Part shown: piece by piece, positions 35,480 through 44,570 of the stretch
How positions within the stretch are numbered: position 1 is the stretch's first letter
Layout: each line of letters begins with the position of its first letter
Origin: Rhizobium mongolense USDA 1844
GTDB lineage: Bacteria > Pseudomonadota > Alphaproteobacteria > Rhizobiales > Rhizobiaceae
Direction: 5' to 3'
Length of the DNA: 64,000 nt
NCBI RefSeq assembly: GCF_000419765.1
Contig: NZ_ATTQ01000003.1
Span: 310,001 to 374,000 of the forward strand
Translations under genes and position numbers: made by a program
Notes under the pieces: generated by a model
Database searches by the model: none
The model's input: only the letters and a program-made list of their open reading frames with translations
What the model was told of the DNA's origin: nothing

Positions 35480-37030
35480 ATGCGGGTCATCTCTTCACAA
35501 CAAGCTGCGGATCTTCTCGAAGACGGGATGACTGTCGCGGCTTCGGGTTTTGGAGGATGCTGCCATCCTGAGGCCATCACGGCCGCTGTCGAGGAACGCT
35601 TCCTCGCCTCTGGAAAGCCCCGCAACCTGACCCTTCTGTTTGCTGCCAGTACGGGCGATCGTCAGACGCGCGGCATGGGGCACTTTGGCTATGAAGGCCT
35701 GGTCGCCTGCGTGATTGCCGGGGGATGGCGCGGAACGCCGCGTCTTGGAAGGCTTGCGGTCGAGGGAAAGATCGAAGCGCATTGCTGGCCGCAGGGCGTC
35801 ATCGCGCAGCTCTATCGGGCGATCGCCGCCGGTCAGCCCGGTGTGGTCACCCATATCGGGCTCGGCTCTTTCATAGATCCGCTTCATGACGGCGGTCGCA
35901 TGAATGCGACGACGCCGCGTGCACTCGTCGAGCGTGTGTCGATGCGCGGCAAGGAATGGCTGCTTTATCCGTCGATACCACTCGACTGCGTGCTATTGCG
36001 CGGAACGACAGCCGACGAAGACGGTAACATCACCCTCGAGGACGAGGCCTTCCCACTCGACGTGCTCGCCATGGCACAAGCAGGCCGAAATTCCGGTGGT
36101 ATCGTCATCGTGCAGGTCAAGCGGATTGCTGCGCGTGGCTCGCTGCAGCCGAACGATGTTCGTATCCCGGCAATGCTGGTCGATTATGTCGTCGTCTGCG
36201 AAGATCCGGCCCAGCACGGGATCAGCTTCGTCGAGACCGACAATATCGCCTATACAGGGCGCGTCCGGATGGCGGTGAGCCGCCTCCAGCCGGCGCCGCT
36301 GTCGGTCGATAAAATTATTCAGCGACGTGCCTTCCTGGAGCTGGCGCCGCTGAATTTTCCGACGATCAACCTCGGCATCGGCATTGCCGCCGGGATCGGC
36401 CGCATCGCGAGCGAAGAGGCATTCGGCGATTATACGGTGACGATCGAATCCGGCGTCATCGGCGGCGTGCCGGCCGAGGAATTGTCCTTTGGCGCCGCCA
36501 TCAATCCGACCGCCATCGTCACGCAGGCATCGCAATTTGACTTTTACGATGGCGGTGGTCTCGATATCGCCTTTCTCGGTATGGCCGAAGTAGATAGACA
36601 TGGCGCGGTCAACGTCAGCCGCTTCAATAACTCTATCGTCGGGGTCGGCGGATTCACCAATATCTCGCAGACGACCAAGCGTATTGTCTATCTCGGTACA
36701 TTTTCGGCTGGTGGCGCGCAAATTACTGTCACCGACGGAAGGCTCGACATCGTGCAGGACGGAAGCCTTTGCAAGATTGTCGATGATGTCGACCAGATCA
36801 GTTCGAGCCCAGCCTTTGCGCTGGAGGGCCAGTCGCAGCTCGTCGTCACAGAGCGGGCTGTCTTTCGTGTGATCGAGGGACGCCTGACGTTGACGGAGTT
36901 TGCCCCTGGTATCGATCTTGCCGCGCATGTTCTCGACCGTCTCCCGAAGGGCGTCGCGGTGTCGGACCAACTCAGGCAAATGGATGCGCGCCTGTTTTCG
37001 ATCCACCCGATGAAGGATTTTGTCCCATGA
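35480..37030 (+). CDS. Class I CoA-transferase (YdiF/propionate CoA-transferase type)
   Basis: A 516-residue single-chain CoA-transferase that moves CoA from acetyl-CoA or a similar donor to a carboxylic acid. The alpha-like half has GFGGCCHPEAI and THIGLGSFIDP. The beta-like half has the catalytic glutamate Glu323 in TVTIESGVIGGVPAEE, and later FDFYDGGGLDIAFLGMAEVD. It opens an 11-gene operon whose next genes are an SDR, a MaoC-like hydratase and a lyase homologue, so it may activate the unsaturated acid released by the lyase. The acid itself is not known. Confidence 0.88.
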   Translation: MRVISSQQAADLLEDGMTVAASGFGGCCHPEAITAAVEERFLASGKPRNLTLLFAASTGDRQTRGMGHFGYEGLVACVIAGGWRGTPRLGRLAVEGKIEAHCWPQGVIAQLYRAIAAGQPGVVTHIGLGSFIDPLHDGGRMNATTPRALVERVSMRGKEWLLYPSIPLDCVLLRGTTADEDGNITLEDEAFPLDVLAMAQAGRNSGGIVIVQVKRIAARGSLQPNDVRIPAMLVDYVVVCEDPAQHGISFVETDNIAYTGRVRMAVSRLQPAPLSVDKIIQRRAFLELAPLNFPTINLGIGIAAGIGRIASEEAFGDYTVTIESGVIGGVPAEELSFGAAINPTAIVTQASQFDFYDGGGLDIAFLGMAEVDRHGAVNVSRFNNSIVGVGGFTNISQTTKRIVYLGTFSAGGAQITVTDGRLDIVQDGSLCKIVDDVDQISSSPAFALEGQSQLVVTERAVFRVIEGRLTLTEFAPGIDLAAHVLDRLPKGVAVSDQLRQMDARLFSIHPMKDFVP

Positions 37031-37833
37031 AAATCGATGGAGCAGCCATCATTGTCACGGGCTCGGCAACCGGCGTTGGGGCTGCATGCGTGAAGCAATT
37101 CGCTGGGGGCGGTGCCCGGGTGGTCGTCAACTACAGCCGCAGCAGAAAAGAGGCCGACGAGACCGGCGATATCTGCCGCAGTCTGGGCGCTCAGGTCGAG
37201 GTCGTCCAGGCCGACGTTGCCGATGACACGGCTTGCCGCCGGATGGTCGCGACCGCCGTCAATCGATGGGGGCGGCTCGACGCCTTGGTGAACAATGCCG
37301 CAATGACGGTCAAGTCCGATCCTTTCGATCTGGAGACGCTGTCGGCCGCAGATTTTCAGAACGTTTTCGGTGTCAATGTCATCGGCGCTTATCAGATGTG
37401 TCGGGCGGCGGTGCCCGCGATGCGTAACAGCGGCGGCGGTGCGATTGTCAATGTCTCATCCAACGTTGCCTTTACCGGAGGAGGCAGCTCGCTTGCCTAT
37501 ACGGCCTCCAAAGGCGCGCTCAATGCGCTGACCTTGGCCCTGGCGCGCACCTGCGGTCCCGATATCCGCGTGAACGCGGTTTGTCCCGGCATCATCGATA
37601 CGCGCTGGATGCGCGACACACTCGGGCCAGATACCTATGAAGCCGTTGCCAAGCGATTTTCGGAAACCGCGCCGCTCGGCCGTGTCGCAACACCGGAAGA
37701 GGTTGCAGGAGCCATTGTCTGGCTTGTTCAGGGTGCGGACTTTGTCACCGGCGAACTGCTTTCCGTTGACGGCGGAATCCGCCTGTCAGGTGGCGTTCGC
37801 AAACCCGATACATCCGGGGGAGCCGCAAAGTGA
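37027..37833 (+). CDS. Short-chain dehydrogenase/reductase (FabG-like)
   Basis: A 268-residue classical SDR. The NAD(P) motif TGSATGVG is at 11-18 and NNAA at 89-92. The catalytic Ser144/145, Tyr158 and Lys162 lie in NVSSN and YTASK. The C-terminus has VTGELLSVDGG. The ATG overlaps the CoA-transferase stop (ATGA). With a hydratase next to it, oxidation of a 3-hydroxyacyl-CoA or reduction of a ketone would both fit. Confidence 0.9.
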   Translation: MKIDGAAIIVTGSATGVGAACVKQFAGGGARVVVNYSRSRKEADETGDICRSLGAQVEVVQADVADDTACRRMVATAVNRWGRLDALVNNAAMTVKSDPFDLETLSAADFQNVFGVNVIGAYQMCRAAVPAMRNSGGGAIVNVSSNVAFTGGGSSLAYTASKGALNALTLALARTCGPDIRVNAVCPGIIDTRWMRDTLGPDTYEAVAKRFSETAPLGRVATPEEVAGAIVWLVQGADFVTGELLSVDGGIRLSGGVRKPDTSGGAAK

Positions 37834-38681
37834 CGATTTCGGCTCAATCCATCCTCGACTTTGCAATCCCGAAAGCGACACAAGTGGTTAGCGCAAGGGA
37901 TGCCATCCTTTACGCCCTGTCGGTTGGCTACGGCACCGATGCGCTTGACGATCAGGAATTGAAGTACGTCTATGAACGCGATCTCGTGACCGCGCCGACC
38001 CTTGCCAATATCGTGGCGCACCCCGGCCCATGGATGCAGCAGACGGGCGTCGACTGGACGCGTTTGGTGCACTCCGAACATCGCCTGACGATCCACCGGC
38101 CGGTTCCCGTCGATGTGCCCCTAATCTCTCGTTCACGCGTTTTGTCGGTGTTCGACCGGGGCGTTGAAAAAGGGATGTTTGTCAGCTTCGAGCGCCTGAT
38201 CGCAACCGCTGACGGTGATCAGCCAGTTGCGACGATCGTCCAGACAAACGCGTGCCGGAGCGACGGTGGATGCGGATCGGCTGGATCTACGCCTGAACCG
38301 CTGTCCAAGGTGCCGGACAGACCGCCGGACTTCGAATTCAATGTCGACATCCCGCAAAACGCCGCTCTGCTTTACCGCCTGAACGGCGATCTCAATCTGA
38401 TGCATGTCGACCCGCAGGCAGCCCGCAAGAGCGGCTTTGCCCGGCCGATCCTGCACGGGTTATGCAGCTTCGGCTATGCGGGTTACGCCATTGTCGCTGC
38501 GATCGATCCAAGCATGGCTACGGGGTTAAGCTCGATCGCAGCACGTTTCAGCGCGCCGATCTTTCCCGGTGAAACGATCACCTTGCAGATGTGGCGTAAC
38601 GATGCCGAGGTCCGCTTCAGGGGCCTCGTTGCTCTACGAGGCGCTACCATTCTCGACAATGGCATCGCGAGGTTGTCATGA
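37830..38681 (+). CDS. MaoC-like double-hotdog dehydratase/enoyl-CoA hydratase
   Basis: A 283-residue hotdog-fold protein. The hydratase 2 motif is in the C-terminal half: YRLNGDLNLMHVDP at 182-195, with the catalytic pair Asp187 and His192, followed by GFARPILHGLCSFGY. The N-terminal half is a second, degenerate hotdog. It starts at GTG 37830, overlapping the SDR stop. Enzymes of this layout hydrate trans-2-enoyl-CoA, which suits an acrylate-CoA formed by lyase plus CoA-transferase. Confidence 0.85.
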   Translation: MTISAQSILDFAIPKATQVVSARDAILYALSVGYGTDALDDQELKYVYERDLVTAPTLANIVAHPGPWMQQTGVDWTRLVHSEHRLTIHRPVPVDVPLISRSRVLSVFDRGVEKGMFVSFERLIATADGDQPVATIVQTNACRSDGGCGSAGSTPEPLSKVPDRPPDFEFNVDIPQNAALLYRLNGDLNLMHVDPQAARKSGFARPILHGLCSFGYAGYAIVAAIDPSMATGLSSIAARFSAPIFPGETITLQMWRNDAEVRFRGLVALRGATILDNGIARLS

Positions 38682-39445
38682 CGAAAGCGGTCAAACCGAC
38701 AGCCGGCGAGGCGCGCCACTATATACGGATCAAGGAGCAGATCCTGGCTGAGATCGCCGAGGGCAAGCTTCAGCCGGGAGACCGGGTATCCTCTGAAAGC
38801 GAACTCGTGGCGGCATTCGGGGTCAGCCGCATGACTGCGAACCGGGCGCTACGGGAGTTGATGTTCGAGGGTGTTCTCAAGCGGTCGGCCGGGATCGGAA
38901 CGTTCGTGTCGCCAAAGCACCTCGACGTGGATCTCCTGCAAATCCGCAACATAGCCGACGAAATACTTGAACGGGGTCACAAGCATAAGGCGGCGATCGT
39001 CGCGGTCGGCTTGATGAAGGCGGATGCCAACGTTGCTGACGCGCTTGAACTGACCCTCGGCGCCGAAGTGATGCATTCGCTGATCGTGCATATGGAAAAC
39101 GACCAACCCATCCAGGTCGAGGAGCGCTACGTCAATCCCTTGGTCGCGCCTGACTATTTGTCGACCGACTTCCACAGCATGACGCCGCACGAATATCTGA
39201 CGAAGGTGGCTCCGATAACGGCGTTCGAACATATCGTTCAGGCCGTCAAACCGGATACGGCGGTGCGCAAATATCTTGGCCTGAAGAACGATTACCCTTG
39301 CCTGCGGGTCTTTAGAAGAACCTGGTCGGGTGAGGCCGTCGTGACTTGTGCGCTGTTGTATTATCCCGGCGCGCAATACCGGCTGGAAGCACGGTCCACC
39401 AAGGGTCCTCCTAAGCCCGTCGCCATTCTCGGAGAGAAAAAGTGA
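38678..39445 (+). CDS. GntR/HutC family transcriptional regulator (UTRA domain)
   Basis: A 255-residue regulator. The winged HTH lies at about 15-85 (YIRIKEQILAEIAEGKLQPG, then ELVAAFGVSRMTANRALREL). A UTRA ligand domain follows, with PIQVEERYVNPLVAPDYL and EHIVQAVKPD. This is the HutC subfamily, whose founding member senses urocanate. The ATG overlaps the hydratase stop (ATGA) and the stop overlaps the GTG of the lyase homologue. The likely operator is the palindrome at 35446. An inducer that resembles urocanate, for example an aryl-acrylate, is an attractive inference. Confidence 0.92.
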   Translation: MTKAVKPTAGEARHYIRIKEQILAEIAEGKLQPGDRVSSESELVAAFGVSRMTANRALRELMFEGVLKRSAGIGTFVSPKHLDVDLLQIRNIADEILERGHKHKAAIVAVGLMKADANVADALELTLGAEVMHSLIVHMENDQPIQVEERYVNPLVAPDYLSTDFHSMTPHEYLTKVAPITAFEHIVQAVKPDTAVRKYLGLKNDYPCLRVFRRTWSGEAVVTCALLYYPGAQYRLEARSTKGPPKPVAILGEKK

Positions 39446-40947
39446 GCGCCATCAACTCTCCATCCATAACGTTCAGCGCGGCACCGCCGACGATCGAGGA
39501 CATCGCAGCGGTGGCCCGTCGTCACGCAAGGATCGAGATATCCGCCGATGTTGAGGCCCGGATTGCGGCCGCACGAGCCGTCGTCGATCGCTATACGGAA
39601 AGCGATCTGCCGGTCTACGGCCTGACAACAGGCCTTGGAGCGGGTGTCGATACGCGACTTGCAACGGACGATCTGGTGGCGTTCCAGATGCGTGTGCCGC
39701 AAGCCCGCTCGGTCGGTGTCGGAAAGCCGCTTGCAAAGGAATCCGTGCGCGCAATGATGGCCGTTAGGGCAGTCGGCCTGGCGGCGGGCGGTTCCGGCGT
39801 TTCGCCGAGCGTCTTCCACGGTCTGGTCGCCGCCATCAATGCGGGTGTTCACCCTGTCGTCCCGTCACTGGGTTCGATCGGTGCAGCGGATTTAGCTCCG
39901 CTTGCTCATATGAGCCGGGGGCTTCTAGGCTTTGGCGATGTCGAGCTCGGCGGCGAAGTGCTGCCGGCCGGGATCGCTCTTGAAAAAGCGGGCCTGAAGC
40001 CGCTCGAACTGGCACCGAAAGACGGGCATGCGCTCGTCGTGGCCAACAGCCTCTCCATCGGCCTTGCCTGCTTGGCGCTCGAAGACATCGAGCGGCTCTT
40101 CGGTTGGTCTCTTAAGGCGATTGCCATTAACTTTGAAGCGTTCCGGGCCAATGTCAGCGCCTTCGACGATCGTGCTTTGGCTGCCAGACCGGCCTTTGGA
40201 CAGCGCCGTGTCGCCTCTGAGCTCATGGAGATTCTTTCGGGCAGCTCCTTGCTTGCTGCCGATGCAGCAAGGCGTCTCCAGGACCCCTTGAGCTACCGCT
40301 GCGCCCCGCAGGTCTGGGGCGCATTGAGGCATGCGATAGATGAGGCAAGGCAGGCGACGGAAATCGAGCTCGTCAGTTCCTCCGACAATCCTGTTGTCAT
40401 CGCATCTGAGGGTGTCATCCTTTCCCACGGCAATTTTGACATGACCGCTTTTGTGCTCGCCTGGGAAAGGCTGGGCCAAGCCATGGCGCATTGCGCGGCA
40501 GGTACCGCGTATCGGATCATGAAGATCATGTCGCCGGGCATGTCCGACCTCCCACGCTTCCTGACGCCAATGGGCCAGAGCCGCACCGGTTTTGCGACCG
40601 TGCAAAAGACTGTCTCGGCTATGGAAGCCGAAATTCGCCATCTGGCGATGCCGGTTTCGCTCTCGCCCATTCCTGTTGCCGATGGCGTCGAAGACCAGGC
40701 GTCGATGGCTCCGAGCGTTTTGGCAAAGGCACAGGCGATCGTCGAGCGCCTTCGTTATCTGGTGGCCATCGAACTGATCGCATCGGTACAGGCCGTCGAG
40801 CTGCGAGGCGTCTCAGGCGAATTGGGCAAGGGATCGGCAGAAGCCTATGCCTTTGTGCGCAACTATGTCCCCGCGCTTGAAGAGGATCGCGCGCAGGCGC
40901 CGGATTTTGCGACGATTGCCGCATTGATCGGGCTCGGCCCGCAATAA
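39442..40947 (+). CDS. HutH/PAL-family lyase homologue lacking the MIO triad
   Basis: A 501-residue homologue of aromatic amino acid ammonia-lyases. The family Tyr (Tyr59, PVYGLTTGLG), SSDNPVV, QDPLSYRCAPQVWGA and VEDQASMAPSVLAKA are present. Where active lyases have GSVGASGDLAPLAH, this protein reads GSIGAADLAPLAH (residues 144-156). The Ser and Gly of the Ala-Ser-Gly triad are gone and the loop is one residue shorter, so MIO cannot form. HutH relatives without MIO include ergothionase, which eliminates trimethylamine, a good leaving group, from a betaine. The OpuC-type importer downstream and the nearby trimethylamine genes support such a role. GTG start behind GGAGAG. The exact substrate is open. 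Confidence 0.8.
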   Translation: MSAINSPSITFSAAPPTIEDIAAVARRHARIEISADVEARIAAARAVVDRYTESDLPVYGLTTGLGAGVDTRLATDDLVAFQMRVPQARSVGVGKPLAKESVRAMMAVRAVGLAAGGSGVSPSVFHGLVAAINAGVHPVVPSLGSIGAADLAPLAHMSRGLLGFGDVELGGEVLPAGIALEKAGLKPLELAPKDGHALVVANSLSIGLACLALEDIERLFGWSLKAIAINFEAFRANVSAFDDRALAARPAFGQRRVASELMEILSGSSLLAADAARRLQDPLSYRCAPQVWGALRHAIDEARQATEIELVSSSDNPVVIASEGVILSHGNFDMTAFVLAWERLGQAMAHCAAGTAYRIMKIMSPGMSDLPRFLTPMGQSRTGFATVQKTVSAMEAEIRHLAMPVSLSPIPVADGVEDQASMAPSVLAKAQAIVERLRYLVAIELIASVQAVELRGVSGELGKGSAEAYAFVRNYVPALEEDRAQAPDFATIAALIGLGPQ

Positions 40948-41061
40948 GCCCGGTTCGCCACTGCCACGGCAAGAAGGGCAGGGCGCCGAGTGGTCATGCT
41001 GACGGTCAATCTGGAGATGCCGTCAGTCCGTTCGTTGAAAAGTCAACCAGAGGGAATGATT

Positions 41062-41949
41062 ATGAAAAATTGGACAAAAGGCATCCTTGTAGCAGGCATC
41101 ATGGCCGTCGCCATGTTCCAGTCTGCATCCGCACAAACCATCAAGATCGGCAGCAAGAATTTCACCGAGCAGTATATTCTGGCCGAAATGTACGCCGCCG
41201 TTTTGGAAAATGCCGGTTTCACCGTCGAGCGCAAGATTAACCTCGGTGGCACGCTGATTGCTCATCAGGCATTGGTGGCAGGCGAGATCGATCTTTATCC
41301 GGAGTACACCGGCACGGCCCTGGCGTCTGTCGTCAAGGGTGAGATGTCGACCGACACCGACAAGGTCTACACGCAGGTCAGGGACTTCTACGCCAAGCAG
41401 TTCAACCTCACATGGCTAAAGCCAAGCGGCATCAACAATGGTTACGTCATTGTGGTCCGGCAGGAAACGGCGCAGGCCAACAATCTGAAGAGCCTGTCGG
41501 ATCTCGCCAAGGTTTCCAAGACCCTGGTCTTCGGCGGCGGTGCTGAATTTCCAGATCGCGCCGATGGCCTGCCGGGCTTAAAGCGCGTCTACGACGCGGA
41601 GTTCAAGGAGTTCAAGCAGTTCGCCAAGCTCGGTCTTCGTTATGACGCGCTGGAACAAAAGGACATTGACGTCGCCAACGGCGCGGCGACCGACTGGCAG
41701 ATCGGCTCGAAGAAGCTCGTGCCGCTGGCAGACGACAAAGGTCTGTTTCCGCCTTATTACGTGGCCCCTGTTGTCCGCCAGGACGTGCTGAAGGTCAATC
41801 CGAAGATTGCCGAACTCCTGGAAGCGGTCGGAGCCCATTTGGATAACGAGAAAATGCGGGTTCTCAATGCCAAGGTCGAGACCGATCACGAGGAATCCGA
41901 GGACGTGGCGGTAGACTTCCTCAAGGAAAACGGCCTGCTGCCGAAATAA
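41062..41949 (+). CDS. Quaternary-amine ABC transporter substrate-binding protein (OpuC/ProX type)
   Basis: A 295-residue periplasmic protein. The signal peptide is cleaved after SASA (about residue 24). The mature start IKIGSKNFTEQYILAEMYA and GEIDLYPEYTGTAL are diagnostic for the OpuAC/OpuCC-like family, which binds glycine betaine, choline, carnitine and related quaternary amines. GAGGG lies 8 bases before the ATG at 41062; a Met two codons upstream is too close to it. Two permeases and an ATPase follow four genes later in the same operon. Confidence 0.9.
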   Translation: MKNWTKGILVAGIMAVAMFQSASAQTIKIGSKNFTEQYILAEMYAAVLENAGFTVERKINLGGTLIAHQALVAGEIDLYPEYTGTALASVVKGEMSTDTDKVYTQVRDFYAKQFNLTWLKPSGINNGYVIVVRQETAQANNLKSLSDLAKVSKTLVFGGGAEFPDRADGLPGLKRVYDAEFKEFKQFAKLGLRYDALEQKDIDVANGAATDWQIGSKKLVPLADDKGLFPPYYVAPVVRQDVLKVNPKIAELLEAVGAHLDNEKMRVLNAKVETDHEESEDVAVDFLKENGLLPK

Positions 41950-42068
41950 TTGTGACGCCCTGCGTGCGGGGTATCAATCCGGCCGCTGCCTGGCGCGGCC
42001 GCCCTTTCACAATACTTATTCGAAAATTCCTCCGTTCAGCAGCCGGACAGGAATGTGGAGAAGCGGAA

Positions 42069-43073
42069 ATGCAGGAAATCTGGATCGACTATCTCAACGC
42101 CCTCGATGCCAAGTCTCTGGCGCTGACGAATGACGAGATTCTCGATGCGGTGTCGAAGGCGCTGGACGCACAGGGCAGGGGCGAAACCGTCATCGAGCCG
42201 CGTGTTCATCTTGTGCCGGAGAGCTCCGACAAAGGCCATTTCAACGTGCTTCGCGGCTATGTAAAAGCGCTGAACTATGCCGGCGTCAAAGTCGTCGGCG
42301 ATTTCGTCGACAACTACAAGGTCGATCTGCCTTCAGAGCTTGCGGTCCTCAACCTGTTCGATCCGAACACGGGCGTGCCGAGGGCCGTCATCGATGCAAC
42401 GGCAATCACCGACATGCGCACCGGCGCCGTGACCGCCCTTGGTGCAAAATATCTCGCCCGCAAGGGCAGCAAAATACTCGGGCATATTGGTGCCCGCGGA
42501 ACCTCTTACTGGAATGTCCGCCTTCTCGATCATCTCTTCGACTTCGATGAGATCCGCGTACATTCGCGCCGCCCGGAAAGCCGCGATGCCTTCGCAACGC
42601 GGCTTGAGACGGATCTCGGCAAGAAGATCATCGTCACCGACAACTGGGAGGATTGCCTCAAGGGTGCCGACATCATGGTCGAGGCAAGCCGCCTACCGGA
42701 ACCGGCGCCGCTATTCAAGACGGGATGGGTGAAGAAGGGAGCTTTCGTCGTGCCCTATGGCACGATGAGCGCGCTGGAATTCGATCTGACCGACATCATG
42801 GACAAGGTCGTCGTCGACGATTGGGGACAATGCGGCCCGGGCAAGCCTTTCGGAGCGCTTCGCCGTCACGTCGACGAGGGCAAGGTGACGGCCGACAATC
42901 TGCATGCCGAAATCGGCCAGATCATCTGCGGCATGAAACCCGGCCGGGAAAATGACGAGGAGACGATCCTGTTCTGGCACCGCGGCCTTAGCACGACGGA
43001 CGTGGCGCTCGGCGCCGCTATGGTGAACAAGGCAAGAGACATGAACATCGGCCAGCGTCTGCGGTTCGCATAA
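42069..43073 (+). CDS. Ornithine cyclodeaminase/mu-crystallin family protein
   Basis: A 334-residue NAD(P)-binding protein of the OCD family, which includes cyclodeaminases, ketimine reductases and amino acid dehydrogenases. The dinucleotide site reads LGHIGARGTSYWNVRLL near residue 140, a variant of the usual GxGxQA motif. The substrate-site region contains ATAITDMRTGAVTALGAKYLA. GGAGAAGCGGAA precedes the ATG. It sits inside the betaine-transport operon and may reduce or deaminate an intermediate; no specific reaction can be read. Confidence 0.85.
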   Translation: MQEIWIDYLNALDAKSLALTNDEILDAVSKALDAQGRGETVIEPRVHLVPESSDKGHFNVLRGYVKALNYAGVKVVGDFVDNYKVDLPSELAVLNLFDPNTGVPRAVIDATAITDMRTGAVTALGAKYLARKGSKILGHIGARGTSYWNVRLLDHLFDFDEIRVHSRRPESRDAFATRLETDLGKKIIVTDNWEDCLKGADIMVEASRLPEPAPLFKTGWVKKGAFVVPYGTMSALEFDLTDIMDKVVVDDWGQCGPGKPFGALRRHVDEGKVTADNLHAEIGQIICGMKPGRENDEETILFWHRGLSTTDVALGAAMVNKARDMNIGQRLRFA

Positions 43074-43079
43074 ACTGCC

Positions 43080-43898
43080 ATGGTCATGTCCAAGCCAATC
43101 GCCTGTTCGAGAATGTATAATCTCAGTCCGCGCATTCGCGGGCTTTGGGACGCGCTGTTTGCGCTCGTCAGCGTGCATTCCGGAATCGAGCTCGAGATCA
43201 TCGCTCACGCAGCGCCAGCACCCTTGTCGCAGTTATGGACAAGGCTGGATATGGGAGTGGTTTTGATGTGCGGCTATCCGTTTTCGCGCATGCCGGAGGG
43301 CGCAAGACCGACTGCCCTTGCCGCACCCGTCTCGAGCGAGGCATGGTCTTCTGACCAGCCGCTCTATGCCAGCCACATCCTCGTCGCCTCCACCGGGCCG
43401 GTAAACGCGGTGGCGGATCTCGCTGCGGCACGCTGGGGTTGGACCGTTCGCGATTCCCAATCGGGCTATCACGCGGCGCGTTCCTACCTCGCCGGCCAGT
43501 TCACGGGCAAGATGAAGCAGAGCGCGGCGGTCGGACCACTGCTCAACCCTTCAGGCATCGTTGCGGCGCTCAAGGATCGCAGGATCGAGGCGGGCGCGAT
43601 CGACGCCTACGCCTTCCAATTGTTGTCGATGCATGAGCCCGACGCGATCGATGGTCTTCGCATTCTTGCGACGACCGATCCGCTTCCCGCTCCTCTACTG
43701 GTTGCCGCACAAACATTGCCCGGGGACATGGTCATGGCATTACGGCGCAGCCTCGTGACGTTGCATGAAACGCCCGACGGAACGGCGGTTCTGGGGGCAC
43801 TCGGCCTCAGGCGATTTTCAGCGGTCGCGCCGTCGGCCTACGATGTTCTACCGCAGAGAGCCGACGCCGCCGATCGCAGATTGGGGATCACATGGTAG
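43080..43898 (+). CDS. PhnD-like periplasmic-binding-fold protein without signal peptide
   Basis: A 272-residue protein of the phosphate/phosphonate-binding (PhnD/TauA-like) fold: SRMYNLSPRIRGLWDALF, then GVVLMCGYPFSRMPEG, and WTVRDSQSGYHAARSYLAG. No hydrophobic leader is present at either in-frame Met (43080 or 43086), so it is probably cytosolic. It is 6 bases after the OCD gene and 39 before the first permease. It could be a cytosolic sensor or enzyme derived from a binding protein. The function is not known. Confidence 0.75.
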   Translation: MVMSKPIACSRMYNLSPRIRGLWDALFALVSVHSGIELEIIAHAAPAPLSQLWTRLDMGVVLMCGYPFSRMPEGARPTALAAPVSSEAWSSDQPLYASHILVASTGPVNAVADLAAARWGWTVRDSQSGYHAARSYLAGQFTGKMKQSAAVGPLLNPSGIVAALKDRRIEAGAIDAYAFQLLSMHEPDAIDGLRILATTDPLPAPLLVAAQTLPGDMVMALRRSLVTLHETPDGTAVLGALGLRRFSAVAPSAYDVLPQRADAADRRLGITW

Positions 43899-43937
43899 CC
43901 GGTGGCGAACGAGCGCCCGGACACGGAGGTCTCGACG

Positions 43938-44570
43938 ATGAAATGGGTCCCTAAACACCTCGACCGGCTACTCGAAGCACTGCTGGAGCACCTGTATCTC
44001 GTTTTTTCCTCAGTTGCGATTGCCCTGGTGATCTCGCTGATCGTCGGGATATGGGCTGCAAGGCGGCCGCGGAGTTTTGCAGCTATCGTCGTCTTGACCG
44101 GTATCCTGTTCGCGGTGCCGAGCTTGGCGCTGTTTGCGCTTCTCATTCCCGTCATGGGTATCGGGGCGGCACCCGCTATTACCGGACTGGCCGCCTATTC
44201 GCTGATGATCCTGATCCGCAACATCGGCATGGGGTTCCAGGCTATTCCGCGCGACATACTAGAAGCCGCCGATGGCATGGGCTACGGCACGGCGCGCCGG
44301 ATATGGGAAGTCGAGCTGCCGCTGGCGATGCCCCATATTGTCGGCGGCATCCGCATTGCCATGGTGACGGTAATCGGCATCGGTACCGTTGCCGCCTATA
44401 TCAATGCCGGCGGCCTGGGCGTCATCATTTTCGAAGGCATCGATCAGCGATTTCCCGAAAAGATCATCGCAGGCGGGCTGCTGACGTCATTTCTGGCGCT
44501 CTTTGCCGACTATTTTTTTGCATCGTTCGAAAAGCTGCTGCGCCGTCGCAGTGGAGGTAAAGCAGCATGA
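43938..44570 (+). CDS. OpuC-type ABC transporter permease (1)
   Basis: A 210-residue inner-membrane permease with about five to six helices and the permease loop EAADGMGYGTARRIWEVELPLAMP. GGAGG lies 8 bases before the ATG at 43938, which I prefer to a GTG at 43902. With the second permease it forms the channel of the quaternary-amine importer. Its stop overlaps the next ATG. Confidence 0.88.
   Translation: MKWVPKHLDRLLEALLEHLYLVFSSVAIALVISLIVGIWAARRPRSFAAIVVLTGILFAVPSLALFALLIPVMGIGAAPAITGLAAYSLMILIRNIGMGFQAIPRDILEAADGMGYGTARRIWEVELPLAMPHIVGGIRIAMVTVIGIGTVAAYINAGGLGVIIFEGIDQRFPEKIIAGGLLTSFLALFADYFFASFEKLLRRRSGGKAA

Noticed and set aside
35993..37006. 337-codon open frame on the minus strand
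   Set aside because: It is antisense to the CoA-transferase, which has its catalytic Glu motif and tight operon spacing.
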